In this document: piece by piece, positions 13,937 through 26,062 of the stretch
Position numbering within the stretch: position 1 is the first letter of the stretch
Layout: each line of letters starts with the position of its first letter
NCBI GenBank assembly: GCA_037013685.1
Contig: CM072919.1
Coordinates: 50,736,616 to 50,800,615 of the forward strand
Reading direction: 5' to 3'
From: Acridotheres tristis
Taxonomy: Eukaryota > Chordata > Aves > Passeriformes > Sturnidae
DNA length: 64,000 nt
The notes under the pieces: model-generated
The model's database searches: none
Told to the model about the DNA's origin: nothing
What the model saw: the letters and a program-made list of their open reading frames with translations, nothing else
Translations under genes and position numbers: made by a program

Positions 13937-14334
13937 CAGGAATGGTTAGAACTGGCATTGTAACTATGTTCCAGTAACCTTCACCAGCCACATGAGAATA
14001 GAGGAAAATGTAAAAGTATTAAAAATCAAATACTAGAGCTTCGGCAGCTCAAGTAGTTGTCTAAGATGAATGACAGCATATGAAATAGGATTGCCAAAAT
14101 GTGGATCATCTGCCTGTGTTCTCTTGGAATAACAACATTCTGGGGTAGATCTGTGGATAGATGGCATACTGTCAAATGTTTTCCAGCAAACCTTACAGCG
14201 ACAACAGCTGATGACATTACTGTCTTTCTTAAAAAATCACTGCACCTTGAATTTATGGTTACGAGAAAAATGAATACTCTAGAACAAATTCTAGCATTCC
14301 TACCAGAATTAACCATTAAAAAAAAATAATTTGG
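13937..14334. other. Intergenic spacer
   Basis: Unique-looking AT-rich sequence between the solo LTR and the first CR1 fragment. Nothing recognisable. Confidence 0.5.
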
Positions 14335-14970
14335 CTTTGCTGAACCTCACAAACTCCTCCACCCTGTTGAAGTCTCTATGAACAGTACCACCACCCTTCA
14401 GAGTATGGACATTTCACCCTCAATCTGATGATGTCACCAGACTTGCTTGGATGCAATCACCCAGGTCTTTAATAAATATCTCCTGTGCTCCCCTTACCTG
14501 TTGAGTTGGTCATTTCATCATGGAAGGCTATCAGGTTTGTCAGGCATAATTTGTCCTTGGCCAACTTACACCAGCTGTTCCAAGGCACATCTTTGCTCCT
14601 CAAGTGTCTAGAAATGGCTATAAGAAGCATTTTAATTTATATTCCCAGGCTGGTTAGCCTCCAGTTCCCGCAATCCTCCTGTGTAAAGGTTGGTGCAATC
14701 ATTGTATTTTCTGAAGCACCAGGAACTTCCCAGGTTCTGGCACATTCTCACCCATTTTATCACCATGCTCAGGAAATCAGATGGCAGACATTATTAGAAA
14801 AATATCATGCAAAACAAGCATCAAGAACCCCAGCTTTTTCTCTTCTTTTGTCACTAAATTCACTTCTCCATTGAGCATTGGCCTCAGATTTTCCTCAGCC
14901 TTTCTTCTCATTGTCCTGGAGTGCATCAAAGACAGCATTGCCAGCCTGTTGCAGGACATGATAGTCCCCT
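14335..14970 (-). mobile_element. CR1 LINE fragment, ORF2 reverse transcriptase region
   Basis: The minus strand carries decayed CR1 ORF2 sequence. The part at 14,500-14,560 matches the stretch that in the 19.5-21.7 kb copy encodes the LxNLIAFH block of the reverse transcriptase. The part at 14,395-14,480 matches the region around the FADD catalytic motif. About 200 bases between these two blocks are missing relative to the 20 kb copy. The right-hand part (14,820-14,960) resembles the endonuclease-to-RT linker. Many stops and frameshifts mean it is inactive. Its right edge meets an oppositely oriented CR1 fragment near 14,970-14,985; exact boundaries are uncertain. Confidence 0.75.
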
Positions 14971-14984
14971 CTAGCCTTGCTTTC

Positions 14985-15470
14985 AGTCTTGTGTGCAGTT
15001 TTGGGTGGCATAATATAAGATATACTGAGCATCCAAAAAAGGGCCACACAGGTGGTGAAAGGCCTACAGGGGAAGCCATATGAACAATTACCTCAGTGGC
15101 TGAGGGAAACCTCATTGCAGTCTACACCTTCCTCATGAGAGGAAGCAAAGGGGCAGGCAGGCACCAATCTTTTCTCTCTTGTGACCAGTGCCAGGATAGG
15201 AATGAATGGTATGAAGTTGTGTCAGGGGAGGTTTAGGCTGTATAGGAGAAGAATGTTCTTCACCCACAAGGTGTTTGGGCACTGGACCAGGCTCCCATGG
15301 GAAATGATCACAGCACCAGCCTGACAGATTCAAAAGAGCATTTGGACAATATTCTCAAACACATGGTGAGAGTCTGGTGTGCTTCTGTGCAGAAGCAGGA
15401 GCTGGACTTAGATGATCCTTGTGGGCTCCTTCCAAATTCAGCACATTCTATGATTTTATGATTTCCCAAC
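14985..15470 (+). mobile_element. CR1 LINE 3' end
   Basis: Plus-strand CR1 sequence covering the C-terminal part of ORF2 and the 3' untranslated end. Recognisable landmarks are the 'GTGTGCAGTTTTGGG' start, the GGGGAGGTTTAGGCTG stretch near 15,225, the TTCTTCACCCACAAGG stretch near 15,255 and the terminal ATTCTATGATTTTATG at 15,448. It is degenerate and 5' truncated. It is of the same type as the copy at 40.4-41.2 kb, sharing the CACCAGCCTGACAGA segment. Confidence 0.85.
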
Positions 15471-18400
15471 TAGTTTCAACATCTTAGCTTTGAATTCCCT
15501 AATTCCACCTTTCCATTATGAATAGTATGCTATATATTATGTCTGCACATTATTGCGATATCTATGTGCTTGTAAAGAAAAATTGCCTCTTACTTGCCAG
15601 CATCATTTGTTGATCCTAACAATGCTCAAACACTGAAAAATATCGCATACAAACAGAGAAATTGACAGTTTTGTTCTGTGTACATCATCTAATGGTATGA
15701 GCAATTATATTTTGTTTACATACCCGGGTGTTGACTTAAAGTGTGCTAGAATGTGTGGCTAGAATATGTTGTAATTTAAAATGTTTCAAAAAGATAGGGA
15801 AAGTCAAAAGACTTCTGATAATACTTGTTTTCATAACCCAGCATTTATTTCCAAATCACTAATCAAAATGCAAATAAAATTCTACTTGATTTCTACTGCA
15901 TACAACATATTTAAAGTTACTGACCCTTTGTTGAAAGAGACATCCAAGATATCTTAGGTAGATACTATGCAACAACACCTCTTTGGAACATCAAGGAATA
16001 CAAAGTAATATCAGACAGGTTGACATCAGATAGATCAGCAACAGCAGCAACCACCTGGTAACATATTTGCTTGTTTCTCAGAAATGGTAGAAAAATACTT
16101 TGTAATCCATATGTTGCATTAGTTCTGTCTGGGCAAGTTCAGTAAGCTTTAATGCAGGTAAAAATGTGTTTCTGTGATGAAATAATGAGGTAGGATCACA
16201 AAAGAGGTCCTGACTCAAGGGGCTTTTGACTGTAGAAAATATTACTATTTTTATCAGAGTTGTCCACCATCAAAAACATTCCCAGAAGACATCTTCAGGG
16301 CTGTTGGCAGTGCTGGAGACAGAAGGACTTTGGTTATGTAGCCCGTTTGAGTGTCTTACTTATTAACAGATGAATTGACAAAATGTCCCAAATGTTATCC
16401 ATCTGCTACTCCTTTCCAACCTGTTCTAAAACAAAGAATGTACATTTAGAATTAAAACTCACCTCTTCCCTAGGGCTTTCCTTTATTGACAGAAAGCAAA
16501 GCAAAATTACAAAAAAAACTTAAAACTAAGACAAACATAGGAACAAACAGAAAATGCTTTAACCATCAGTTTACTCAAACCCAGTCCAGGATATTGCTCC
16601 AAGCAGAATTTTTCAGCAATCCAGATTTCATCTGAACAATGGTAGTAATTTGCTTCCCACACACGCAGCCTCTTTAATAGCTGTTTGTCTGGTAAGCCAC
16701 TACTTACCAGAAAATCCCAAGAACCTGTGGAAGAAGTATGAGGAAAAGAGGAGTCTTTTGAGATTATGAAGACTACTCTGTGTATCCAGACAGGGCACAT
16801 GCAAAATTCTAGCAGAGGTTTGCATCATCTTTTCCCAGAGAGACTAATGACAAACTTCCTAAGAAAATAGATAATATTTTTATTATTTTCACCTTTTCTT
16901 CCTGTTACCCTTTCCCAGATGAAATTATGTTTTTGCAACGTACACACAACTCTTTGTCCGGTAAGAAATGGATGTGGAAAATGCAAAACAGATTCCTTAT
17001 GGAAAGGATTTCCCCCCCTATTGTTTTCAGTGTATTTAGAAACCAATCTGCTTCAAGTAAAAAGAATATTCCATTGTATTCTCTTCTGTGATAATAAAGT
17101 TTTGAAAGGTATGGAATATTGAACTTTGTATCAGATAAAAATTCTGCTTTTTTTTTCCCCCAAGGAAAAAATTTTGTTTTAGTCTCTGTGTGTATGTGTA
17201 TGAGGAAAAGGTTGTTTGTGTTGTGCTTTGTAACTTCTTACAATCTCTTTACTAATAAGATACGTTTTGACCTTTTCATCTAGAAGCAGTCAATATTGTA
17301 TGAACTAACAGGAGAAAAGTTTATTTTAATTTCTGATATGTTCCTGATTTCTGAGGACATGAGACACTGCCACAACAGAGGAGATCCATGGTCACATTTG
17401 TAACATTTGCTTTTCCTGTTAGATTTCCTATCTAAATGCACACCCCAATGCAAGTTATCAAAATCAGTATTAAGTCTAAATTATCATAACTGGTCACTAG
17501 ACTGGGCCTTACAGTTTCATGTGTAATGTGTGTACACCAAACAAGTAAATGACACAGACATTCTTGGGCTTTTTTGATGACAGAATTGCTGAGCCAGAGA
17601 AAAAGACAAACTACAAAACTGACATGAGATTCAGCACCTCAGTCCTCCATATGCTTTCTAATCTCAGTAAAACATCAAAACATCTTGAAGTAATGTTTTT
17701 GTAAGGCTCTGTAGATTCCTTCAGCAAGGTGTGGCTGCTAATGGACCCGAATTTTCTCTATATAGCTAACAATTCTATAGTTTGAAGTTTTCAGAAGCAT
17801 TTTAAGTCTGGGAATAAACCAAAATTTGTTGAGTAAGGCAGATTTGAGCCCTTCTTATGTTAAGATGAACTGATTATACATTTCTTGTGTGGGAAAACAA
17901 GTCAGATGGCAAAGCACACATCAGGACTTCATGTAGAAAGGAAATCCAACATGCAGCCTAAAAGGGGACTGGTACAGTCTGTAGTGATCAAGAAAAATAA
18001 ACTAGAAGTAAAAAACTGTTTTACAGATCACATGGCCATTGCTAAAATTAAAAAAAAACCGAAAAAGCATTGGTCTTGAAAAATAGGATCCTCTCTGATG
18101 ATGAGGCACACTTATCCTGATGTATAGTGCTGTCCTTGGAGGAGACACAAAGCAAGGGCTCTGTAAAGTCATGCACTCAAAGGCAGCTTACAGGTCCAGT
18201 ACCTGGGCCTGCAGTGCATCTTTTCACCATGAATAACCACAGTGGTGACAGGGCTTGTTTCGTTGTGTAGTATGGCATTTTCTGCTTCCACTCATTTCTG
18301 TCTTTGCTTTGATGTCTCTCTGTCACTCACAGTTTATAGAAGAACATTGAGTTGCAATTGCTACTGGACATAGTGTTGAGAGAACAAGAGAAACAAAGAT

Positions 18401-19455
18401 TAGCAGACTACAGATTTTAAATGCTAGATCCAGAGGGCTATTAAAACAGGTGGCATTTAGCTGGAGTCATTATGGCATTTAATGTTTATCCTGATGCTTT
18501 CTAATATTTATTTCAGTTAGCCAAAATTAATTCCTCTAAATTACAGTTCTTAATAAATGACCTCTAATACTAGGGCTTTATAAGGTACATTACAGTAATT
18601 ATTTGAAAAGTATAGTTTCTCTAATCTATATGGATAAAGAAGTTAGCAGAAATAATGCCTGAAAATGTCTGAAAAAGAAATAAACCCTGCTAGTACCTTA
18701 GGTTCTTGAAGCAACATATACTTTAGTGCTGAGCTATCCCTCCCCAGAAAAAGTGGCACTAGGAAATATATGCCAGTATTACTCCTTGGAATTAGATAAA
18801 CTCCTATTTCTCCTACAAATCCAGACACTATGTGAATTGCACTTGATGTGCAAGAAATGTTGGCATCAAAATCATTGTAACTCTAGATTTATTTCTCTAG
18901 CTTTCTCTCTTCTACTGTTTCCAGGCAGGTTTTTTTTGTTTGTTTCTAAGCTTCTATATTTTCTGGGGAAGGGGCAGAGGGGGGCTGTTGAGAAGCAATA
19001 AATTTTAAAGAGTGAGGATTCTTCTTCAGTGGCAGGGAGTTCTGAGCAACCAATAAGAACTTCAGCTAAGCCACAGCTAGCAATACATGTCTTGTAGAAC
19101 TATTTAAATATTTTTCCATGATAAAAAGAGAGAACCATTTAAGAAAACTACAGAATCTTGAAGATTGTATTGGATTCCTTAATTTATGATATATTATTTA
19201 AATTATTAAAATTACATTTATCTTCAGTCTGTTACTAAATAAAAAAATAAAGTAAATTGTCCTCCCAATCTTTTATTTCTAACAATTGTTTCTCTTACAA
19301 CAAAGATTAAAATAATATTGTAGAATACTGGTTCAACTGGAAAAAAAACTAACCAGTGTTTCAGATAACAGATAGTTAACGTGTCTTCATGTGGAAGTAT
19401 TTTCCTGATACAAAACCAAATTGCTAACAAAATAAATATTTTGCTATAGGAAAAA
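15471..19455. other. AT-rich intergenic DNA, no gene seen
   Basis: About 4 kb with no exon, RNA gene or clear transposon. Candidate frames (16,507-16,800 and 16,825-17,046 on the minus strand, 18,726-19,001 on the plus strand) have no family resemblance and no supporting splice or composition signal. Confidence 0.6.
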
Positions 19456-21725
19456 TCAAATCACAGAATGGGTCAGGTTGGAAGGGACCACAGTGGGTCA
19501 TCTGGTCTAACCTCCCTTCTCTAGCAGGGTCATCCCAGAGCAGCTTGCTCAGGATGGTATCCAGACAGTTCTTGAATTTCCCCAGTGAGGGAGACTCCAC
19601 ATCCTCTCTGTGCACAGTTACCTGTACAGTAGTGAAGTTCTTCTCATGTTCAGGTGTGCATAATTGTCTGCCCATTGCCTCTTGTCCTATTGCTTGGCAC
19701 CACTGAGCAGAGCCTGGCTCCGAGCTCTTATCACCCTCCCTTCAGATACTGACAGACATTGACAAGGTCCCTCTCAGTCATCTCTTCTTGAGGCTGAAGA
19801 TTGAGGCCCAGCTCCCTCAGCATTTCCTCATGAGAGAGATGCTCCAGTCCCTTAATCAACTTCATACCCCTCTGTGGGATTTGCTCCAGGAGTTCCACGT
19901 CTTGCTTGTCCTGAGGAGCCCAGAACAGGACACAGCATTTCAGATGTGGCTTCACCAGGGCTGAGGGGCAGGATCACCTCCCTCGACCTCGAGCTGGCAA
20001 TGCTCCTCCTAGTGCCCCCCAGGCCACCATTGGCTTTTTTGGCCACCAGGACACGCTGCTGGCTCATGGATAGCTTGTTGTCCACCAGGGCCCTGAGGTC
20101 TTTCCCCACAGATCTGCTCCCCAGCAGATCAGCTCACAGCCTGTTGTGGTGCCCAGGGTTGTTCTTTCTCAAGTGCAGAACCCTCCATTTCCTTTTGTTG
20201 AATTTCAGCCAGAGTCTCTCTGCCCATCTCCTCACCTGCTGAGATCCTTCTGAAGGGCTGCCTGGCCTTCTGGGCTATGGCCACTGCTCCCAGCTCTGTG
20301 TCATCCATGGACTGCCTGAGGAGGCACCTGCCCCTTCATCCATGTCACTGATGTGCAAGTTAAACAATACTGGGCCCACTGTTGAGCCTTGGGGACACCA
20401 CTAGTGACTGGCCTCCAGCCACATCCTGTACTACTGGTTACAACCCCCTGGGATCTCTCATTCAGCCAGTTCTCAATCCACCTCACTGTCCACTCATCTA
20501 ATCCACACTTCCTGAGTTTGCCTGTGAGGATGTTGTGAGAGACAGTGTCACAAAGCTTTGCTGAAATTGATGTAGACAATATCCACTGCTCTCTCCTCAT
20601 TCTTCTGATTGTTTCATTGTGAAAGGCAATCAGGTTGTTCAAACATGACTTGTCTTTACTGAATCAATGCCGACTCCTGATCAGCTTCTTGCCTTCCGTG
20701 TGGTATACACGGACTCCAGAATGAGGCACTCACTCCATCACCTTTCCAGGGACTGAGGTGAGGCTGACTGGGCAGTAGTCCCCTGGGTCTTTCTTTGTGC
20801 CCTTTTGGAGAACTAGGGTGACATTTGCTGTATTCCAGTCCTCAGGTACCTCTCCTGATCTTCATGACTTTTTAAAGATGGTCATGAGCAGCCTGTCTAG
20901 AATATCCAACAGCTCTTTTAGCACTTGTGGATTCATCCCATCAGGGCCCATGGAATTGTGGATATCATGTTCTCCTGACACTTAACCCAATCCTCTGTGA
21001 CCAAGGAGAAATTTTCTGTCCAACATTCATTTGCCCTGGTCTGGCTCAGAGATTCCTGGAGGCTGGTCTCATCAGTGAAGATTGATGCAAAGAAGGCATT
21101 CAATAACTCTGCCTTCTCTACATCCTGTTACCAGGGTCTCCTCTCCATTTACCAATAGGCCTATATTCTCTTTTCTTTTGTAATTTATGTATTTGAAAAG
21201 CCCATTCTGTTTTCCTTTACATTCTTGGCCATATGTAATTCTAGATGTGCCTTGACATTCTAGTCTTATTTCTGCTTTGATCACCTCTCTATATCCACTC
21301 CAAGTCACCTAACCTCCCTTCCATCTCCTGCGTATTTCCTGTTTACTCTTGAATAATGACAGGAGGTTTTTATTCATTCACAGAGGTTTCTTGCCCTCTT
21401 CACCTGATTTCTTTCTCATTGGCATGCATTATTCTTGAGCCTGGAGGAACTGTTCCTTTAAAATTGACCATCTCTCTTGGAGCCCTGCTCCCTGCAGGGT
21501 CTGTTCCTCTGGGATTCTTCCAAAATCTCCAAGGAGGCTAAAGTTAGCTCTCCTGAAGTCAATGGCTATAATCGCACTCACTGTCCTGATACCTCTTCAT
21601 TCAGTACTGAACTGTACAATCTCATGGTTGCTACAGCTGAGGCTGCACCCAACCTCCACATCATCAACAGGGCTTTTCTTATTTGTTAGTATGAGGTTGA
21701 CTATTGCTTTTGGGATCCTTCATTA
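19456..21725 (-). mobile_element. Long CR1 LINE copy, most of ORF2 plus 3' end
   Basis: The longest transposon copy in the window, about 2.3 kb. Read on the minus strand from 21,725, it runs from the C-terminal end of the endonuclease region through the linker (about 21,310-21,070, including a YINYKRKENIG block). The reverse transcriptase domain follows (frame open 20,642-20,301 with LIAFHNE, DTVSHNIL, KLRKCGLDEWTVRWIENWLN and SGVPK-type blocks). The C-terminal domain covers 20,109-19,731 (KLSMSQQRVLVAKKANG, LEHLSHEEMLRELGL). The final 'ESPSLGKFK' segment and 3' untranslated end finish near 19,456 with a degraded terminal repeat (ATCACAGAATGG in plus orientation). The catalytic motif, normally FADDTKL, survives as SMDDTEL at 20,311-20,291 but lies out of frame with the upstream part. 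Several frameshifts and stops make it dead. The 5' end (upstream endonuclease and ORF1) is missing, as is usual for CR1 insertions. Confidence 0.92.
20291..20311 (-). pseudogene. Decayed CR1 reverse transcriptase active-site motif
   Basis: Translates on the minus strand as SMDDTEL, the counterpart of the FADDTKL block in CR1 reverse transcriptases. The two metal-binding aspartates are kept but the first two residues differ, and a frame change separates it from the preceding RT blocks. It marks the end of the catalytic palm in this dead copy. Confidence 0.7.
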
Positions 21726-24700
21726 CATGAAATGAAAAACCTGGCAAAATTATCTAGGGACTAGGTGGTTCAATTGATAGGCAATAATTCCATTGAATCT
21801 CTCTTGGGAATAAAACATGCTGAACAAATTAATTAAATAAAGGAAGAGAATATTGCTCAGACAATCCTTTAGGGAGTAAAGATTCTTGATTATTCCTTGG
21901 AACCTAAGCCTCAGTGAAGAGCAGAGGATTTCTGTTTAGAAACAGATTTTAGGAAGCAGAAACTCTAGTTTTGAATATACTCAAGTTGATGATGCTCCTC
22001 TGAATAGGAAGTATGCAGCTGGGCAGCATCAACTTTTAAAAAAATAAATGCTGCTCAATTGTTTCATACCAGCACTGCATACCAGTGTGCAGCCTGCTGT
22101 CTAACCTTAAGACAGGAGATCATACTTCTTTGTTTGCATCCTCTCCTGGGACATGAATGCACTGCATCTCCTCATCTGTTAAATGGAATTACAAAGATAC
22201 ACACTGCAAACAGCAGGCCATAAGCAAGCCAAATTACAGAGCACATTGGTTCAAGCACAGTATCTCGTATTATGTGAAACTAACTATGGGTATGACTAGC
22301 TGATCTAGATGTGAGTGAACTGCACTTCCTGATCTTGGAAGTCTACTCCCTCAAGCCAAGCTCTGTTTGCAATCACCCAACTTTTGACATTGACTATAAG
22401 TCTAACAACAGCTCTGTAGTGCCAGTGAATTTACAAAGTATTTTTTTAGATTTAGTGATGCCAAATCTGGATGCTCTTATGCAGTCACCGTGGCTCAAGC
22501 TCTCTCAATGCAGCCAAAAAGATAAGAGAAACTTAGCTGAGTAGGAAATGCATGAAGGATATTTGCACACTGAAATCTAGTAATAGCATACTGTAAGAAT
22601 CTGCAATATTGTCAGAATACTTCATAAAAATGAAGTTTGACATGAGATAGGTTTCTTTTGTAATAGGCTTATACAATCCATATATATCTATGAATAGTGA
22701 GTAGAAAAATTTCTGCATGTTCTATCTGCCTGTCGCATTACTCTGTGAAAGCTCCTCAGTGACATTCAAAGATGTAATTACTGCTTTGCTGTCAAGGTCA
22801 GTGAAACCTGAGGTAATGGTTACGTAAGTGACAATCATTTAATATAATGTGGCCCACAGGGTTATGAAGAATGGTCATTGCAGGGTGTTTCTGAGATCTC
22901 ATATATGTTAAAGATTTATTTTATTTATCTCCCCTCGGCTAATTTTTTTTCTGACAAATACTGGTGTGTTCCCATGGTAGTAACTATGCTTTTCAGGGTG
23001 CTTAATAATGGTCCTCTTGTGCGTCTGCTCCTACTGTGCTCCACTGCCTTTGATTCATCCTGCTCTTTGCTCCCTGACACAGGAAAGAAAGAGAGGAGAG
23101 AGGAGTGTTTTTCCTTTAAGGGGCTCAGCATACACTGCTGCACTCTAATCATAGAGTGAGAAGGCTGCTTAAAATGACCCATCACTTCCTTCATCTCCTG
23201 AGCAATAAGAACCTACATCATGGCAAAAACAAAGACTGAAACAGTGAAAAGAAGAGGGAATTGTGGGGCTTGCACAGTTTCAATTTTCTAGACAAGCCAA
23301 AAACAAAGTAGACTTTGCTTTTCAGCCTGTTGGCTTGAGGGAACCAGAACAAAATGAGGAGATGGCTGTATCATTCTATGTGTCTAAAAAATCTTAAGCT
23401 TTGGAAAAATAAAAATAGCTAAATGCCAAGTATGTTTCAAAGAAAAACAAAGGTTTCATTCTTTGGGAGCATCTACGAAAACAAACAAAATGAGTAATCA
23501 AAATAAGACACCCACATTTCATTTTTCCACTTTCTCTCTGAAACTAACTGAAGACCAAAAGTATAGAGGATGTATTTTCAACTTTAGTGCGTTAATGATG
23601 CTTTTTACAAGATTACGGAGACTGACAAAATAGTGACTGGGGTGCTCAAAATAGTATTTTGGGTTTGGTCCAATGTATTCCTGACAATACAAAGGGGAAT
23701 TAAGTCAATAGTATGCTTAAGCATCCTGCATTTTAAACATTGCTGTAATTGCCATAAGACTGAATTTTTCATTCAGTTGGGCAAAAACACACTTTTTCTA
23801 TCTGAGGCATATACTGACCAATATTAAAACACAAAAGACAAAAAAAAAATTAAAAATAAACAAACTAATGTGGTGGCAAAGTCCTCTTTCCAGGATAAAT
23901 TAATTACATATTACTTACATACTATATTACTCTACATTGTTAATACTTACATTATATTAGTTACGTATTTGATTCTATGAAGCTAGAGTAAATGCAAATA
24001 TTTGATTATATTTAAGGGTGTCTTTCATGCTCAGTCCTTACCTAACATCATTTACACTGTCAGCTGGATACAAAGATGGATTTAGTCCAGTGAAATTAGC
24101 AATATCAAAGCTTGTTCCATTCTGCTTCACACAAAGGTGAGGTCCAGTAACACTTTGTGTTTGCTGGCATTATAGGTTTGCCTATTTTAACTCAATTTTA
24201 CTTTCAGTGCTTGAAATGTTTGTTCACTGCATGGAGACCAGGGTGAAAATAAGATATTGCTATGATTACCTGTCTCAGGTCTGTGCCCTGAGTCTCATGC
24301 TATCATTAAGCTATTATACTGCTGGTGCTGAGTGGGGAAAGTAGAAATAACTCACACTGATTTTTGTTGAATGGCATTTCAGAGACATAAAAAAAATCTG
24401 ACAGATTTGGCTACAGTCCAGAGCTTCCTCTCCAGATGTGGTTTTTGCATGCTGTTGGAAATCTCTAGGCATGCAAAGTAAGGAGTAGCAGCATATCGCA
24501 TCTGACAGACAAAGCTTTGTTGAACAATTTAACACCCTTTGCTAAAAATTTAACATTGACACTGAAGAATAGAATGCAAAGGGTTGCTGATATAATTTTG
24601 GTGGGTAAAATTATAGTTGGTGTTTTACTTTTAGTAGAGAGAAACAAGAAACTGGCTGTGATGTCTAGTGCACAGCTTGATCAAAACAAGTATTGAGAAA

Positions 24701-25205
24701 AATGATACTTCTTCCTAACTTTGTGTTAGTGAGATAAGCAATGACTTCACAGAATCACTGCAGCAAGTTGCAAATGATGTATGAAATGAGAAACCCAGCC
24801 CACGGCACAGAGCAAAATACATAGTTAGCATTGTGCAGTGGCTGTGGCACTGTGTGTTGTTTACTACAGCATTAAACTTGGTAAGACTGATCAGAGGCAC
24901 ACAGAATTTTAAGGAGCAAAATGAAACATGTAAATGAGTTATTCAATTTCCTGGTTTCCCTCTGCTTTCTCATGAAGCAATTGTCATTCTGAGCTGGTTC
25001 ATGTTACATCACCTTCTAATATTCTACCTATCCATGCTAAAGTGAAATCTATTTGGATAATACTGGTGTTCTCTTAAAAGAAGTAACAGCAATATTCCAA
25101 TCCTTTTAACAATAAGGAACACGTATTTGAAAATATATCCGAAATTGCAAGACATGTATTAAGGTTATCTAAATATCTTGAAGAAGTAGACAGCAGAATT
25201 ACTAA
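21726..25205. other. AT-rich intergenic DNA, no gene seen
   Basis: About 3.5 kb between two CR1 copies. No exon or RNA gene seen. A patch rich in TTACATA/TTACTTACATA variants lies at about 23,900-23,970, and an A-rich run at 23,835-23,865. The two overlapping frames near 22,878-23,194 lie on opposite strands and look like chance frames. Confidence 0.55.
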
Positions 25206-26062
25206 ATTTTCAAAACTTAGTCAGTTTGCAGATGACACCAAGCTGGGTGGGAGCATTGATGTGCTGGAGGGCAGGGAGGCTCTGCAGAGGGACCTGGGCA
25301 GGCTGGATCATGGCCCAAGGCCAGTGGTGTGAGGTTCAACAAGGCCAGTGCTGGGTCCTGCCCTTGGGTCACAACAACCCCAGGCAGTGCCACAGGCTGG
25401 GGCAGAGTGGCTGCAAAGCTGCCCTCAGGAAAAGGACCTGGGGGTGCTGGTGACAGCAGCTGAACATGAGCCAGCAGTGCCCAGGTGGCCAAGAAGGCCA
25501 ATGGCATCCTGGCCTGCTCCAGCAATAGTGTGGCCAGCAGGAGCAGGGCAGGGATTGTCCCCCTGTACTTGCTGCTGGTGAGGCCACAGCTGAAATCCTG
25601 TGGTCAGTTCTGGGCCCCTCACTTCAAGAAAGACACTGAGGAGCAGGAGAGAGACCAGAGAAGGGCAATGGAGCTGGGAGCTGATGAAGGGTCTGGAGCA
25701 CTATAGTCCTATCAGGAGCAGCTGAGGGACATGCAGGTTTTTTCAACTGGAGGAAAGGAGGCTGAGTGTGGATCTTACCCCTCTCTACAGCTCCCTGATA
25801 GGAGGTTGTAGCCAGGTGGGTATCAAGACTCTTGTCCCAAGTAAAAAGTAAGAGGAAGAGAGACAGCTGGCAAAAGATGTTTCTTTATGGAAAGTGAAAG
25901 CAAACATTGAACAGGGTGATGAGGGCAGTAGTGGATTCACCTTCCCTGTAGGTATTTAAAAGATGGATGATACACTTAGGGACATACATTTGGTGGTGAA
26001 CTTAGCAGTGTCATTCTTAAGTATCTTTTCCATAACTTAAAAATTATATGATTTTATGACAG
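25206..26062 (+). mobile_element. CR1 LINE copy, RT active site to 3' end
   Basis: Plus-strand CR1, GC-rich compared with its flanks. It starts at the reverse transcriptase active site: TTTGCAGATGAC at 25,225-25,236 encodes FADD, followed by TKLGG. After a frameshift, the ORF2 C-terminal frame is open at 25,485-25,706, with [19 protein letters not shown] and the [12 protein letters not shown] block. The 3' end has the CTCTCTACAGCTCCCTGATAGG segment, the TTTCTTTATGG segment and a terminal TTATATGATTTTATGAC at 26,046. About 300 bases of the normal C-terminal domain are compressed or deleted after 25,830. Among the copies here it seems one of the less decayed, judging by open frame length and CpG content. 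Confidence 0.9.

Noticed and set aside
25217..25622. Multiple overlapping minus-strand frames of 65-102 codons
   Set aside because: Antisense shadows of the GC-rich CR1 copy at 25,206-26,062.
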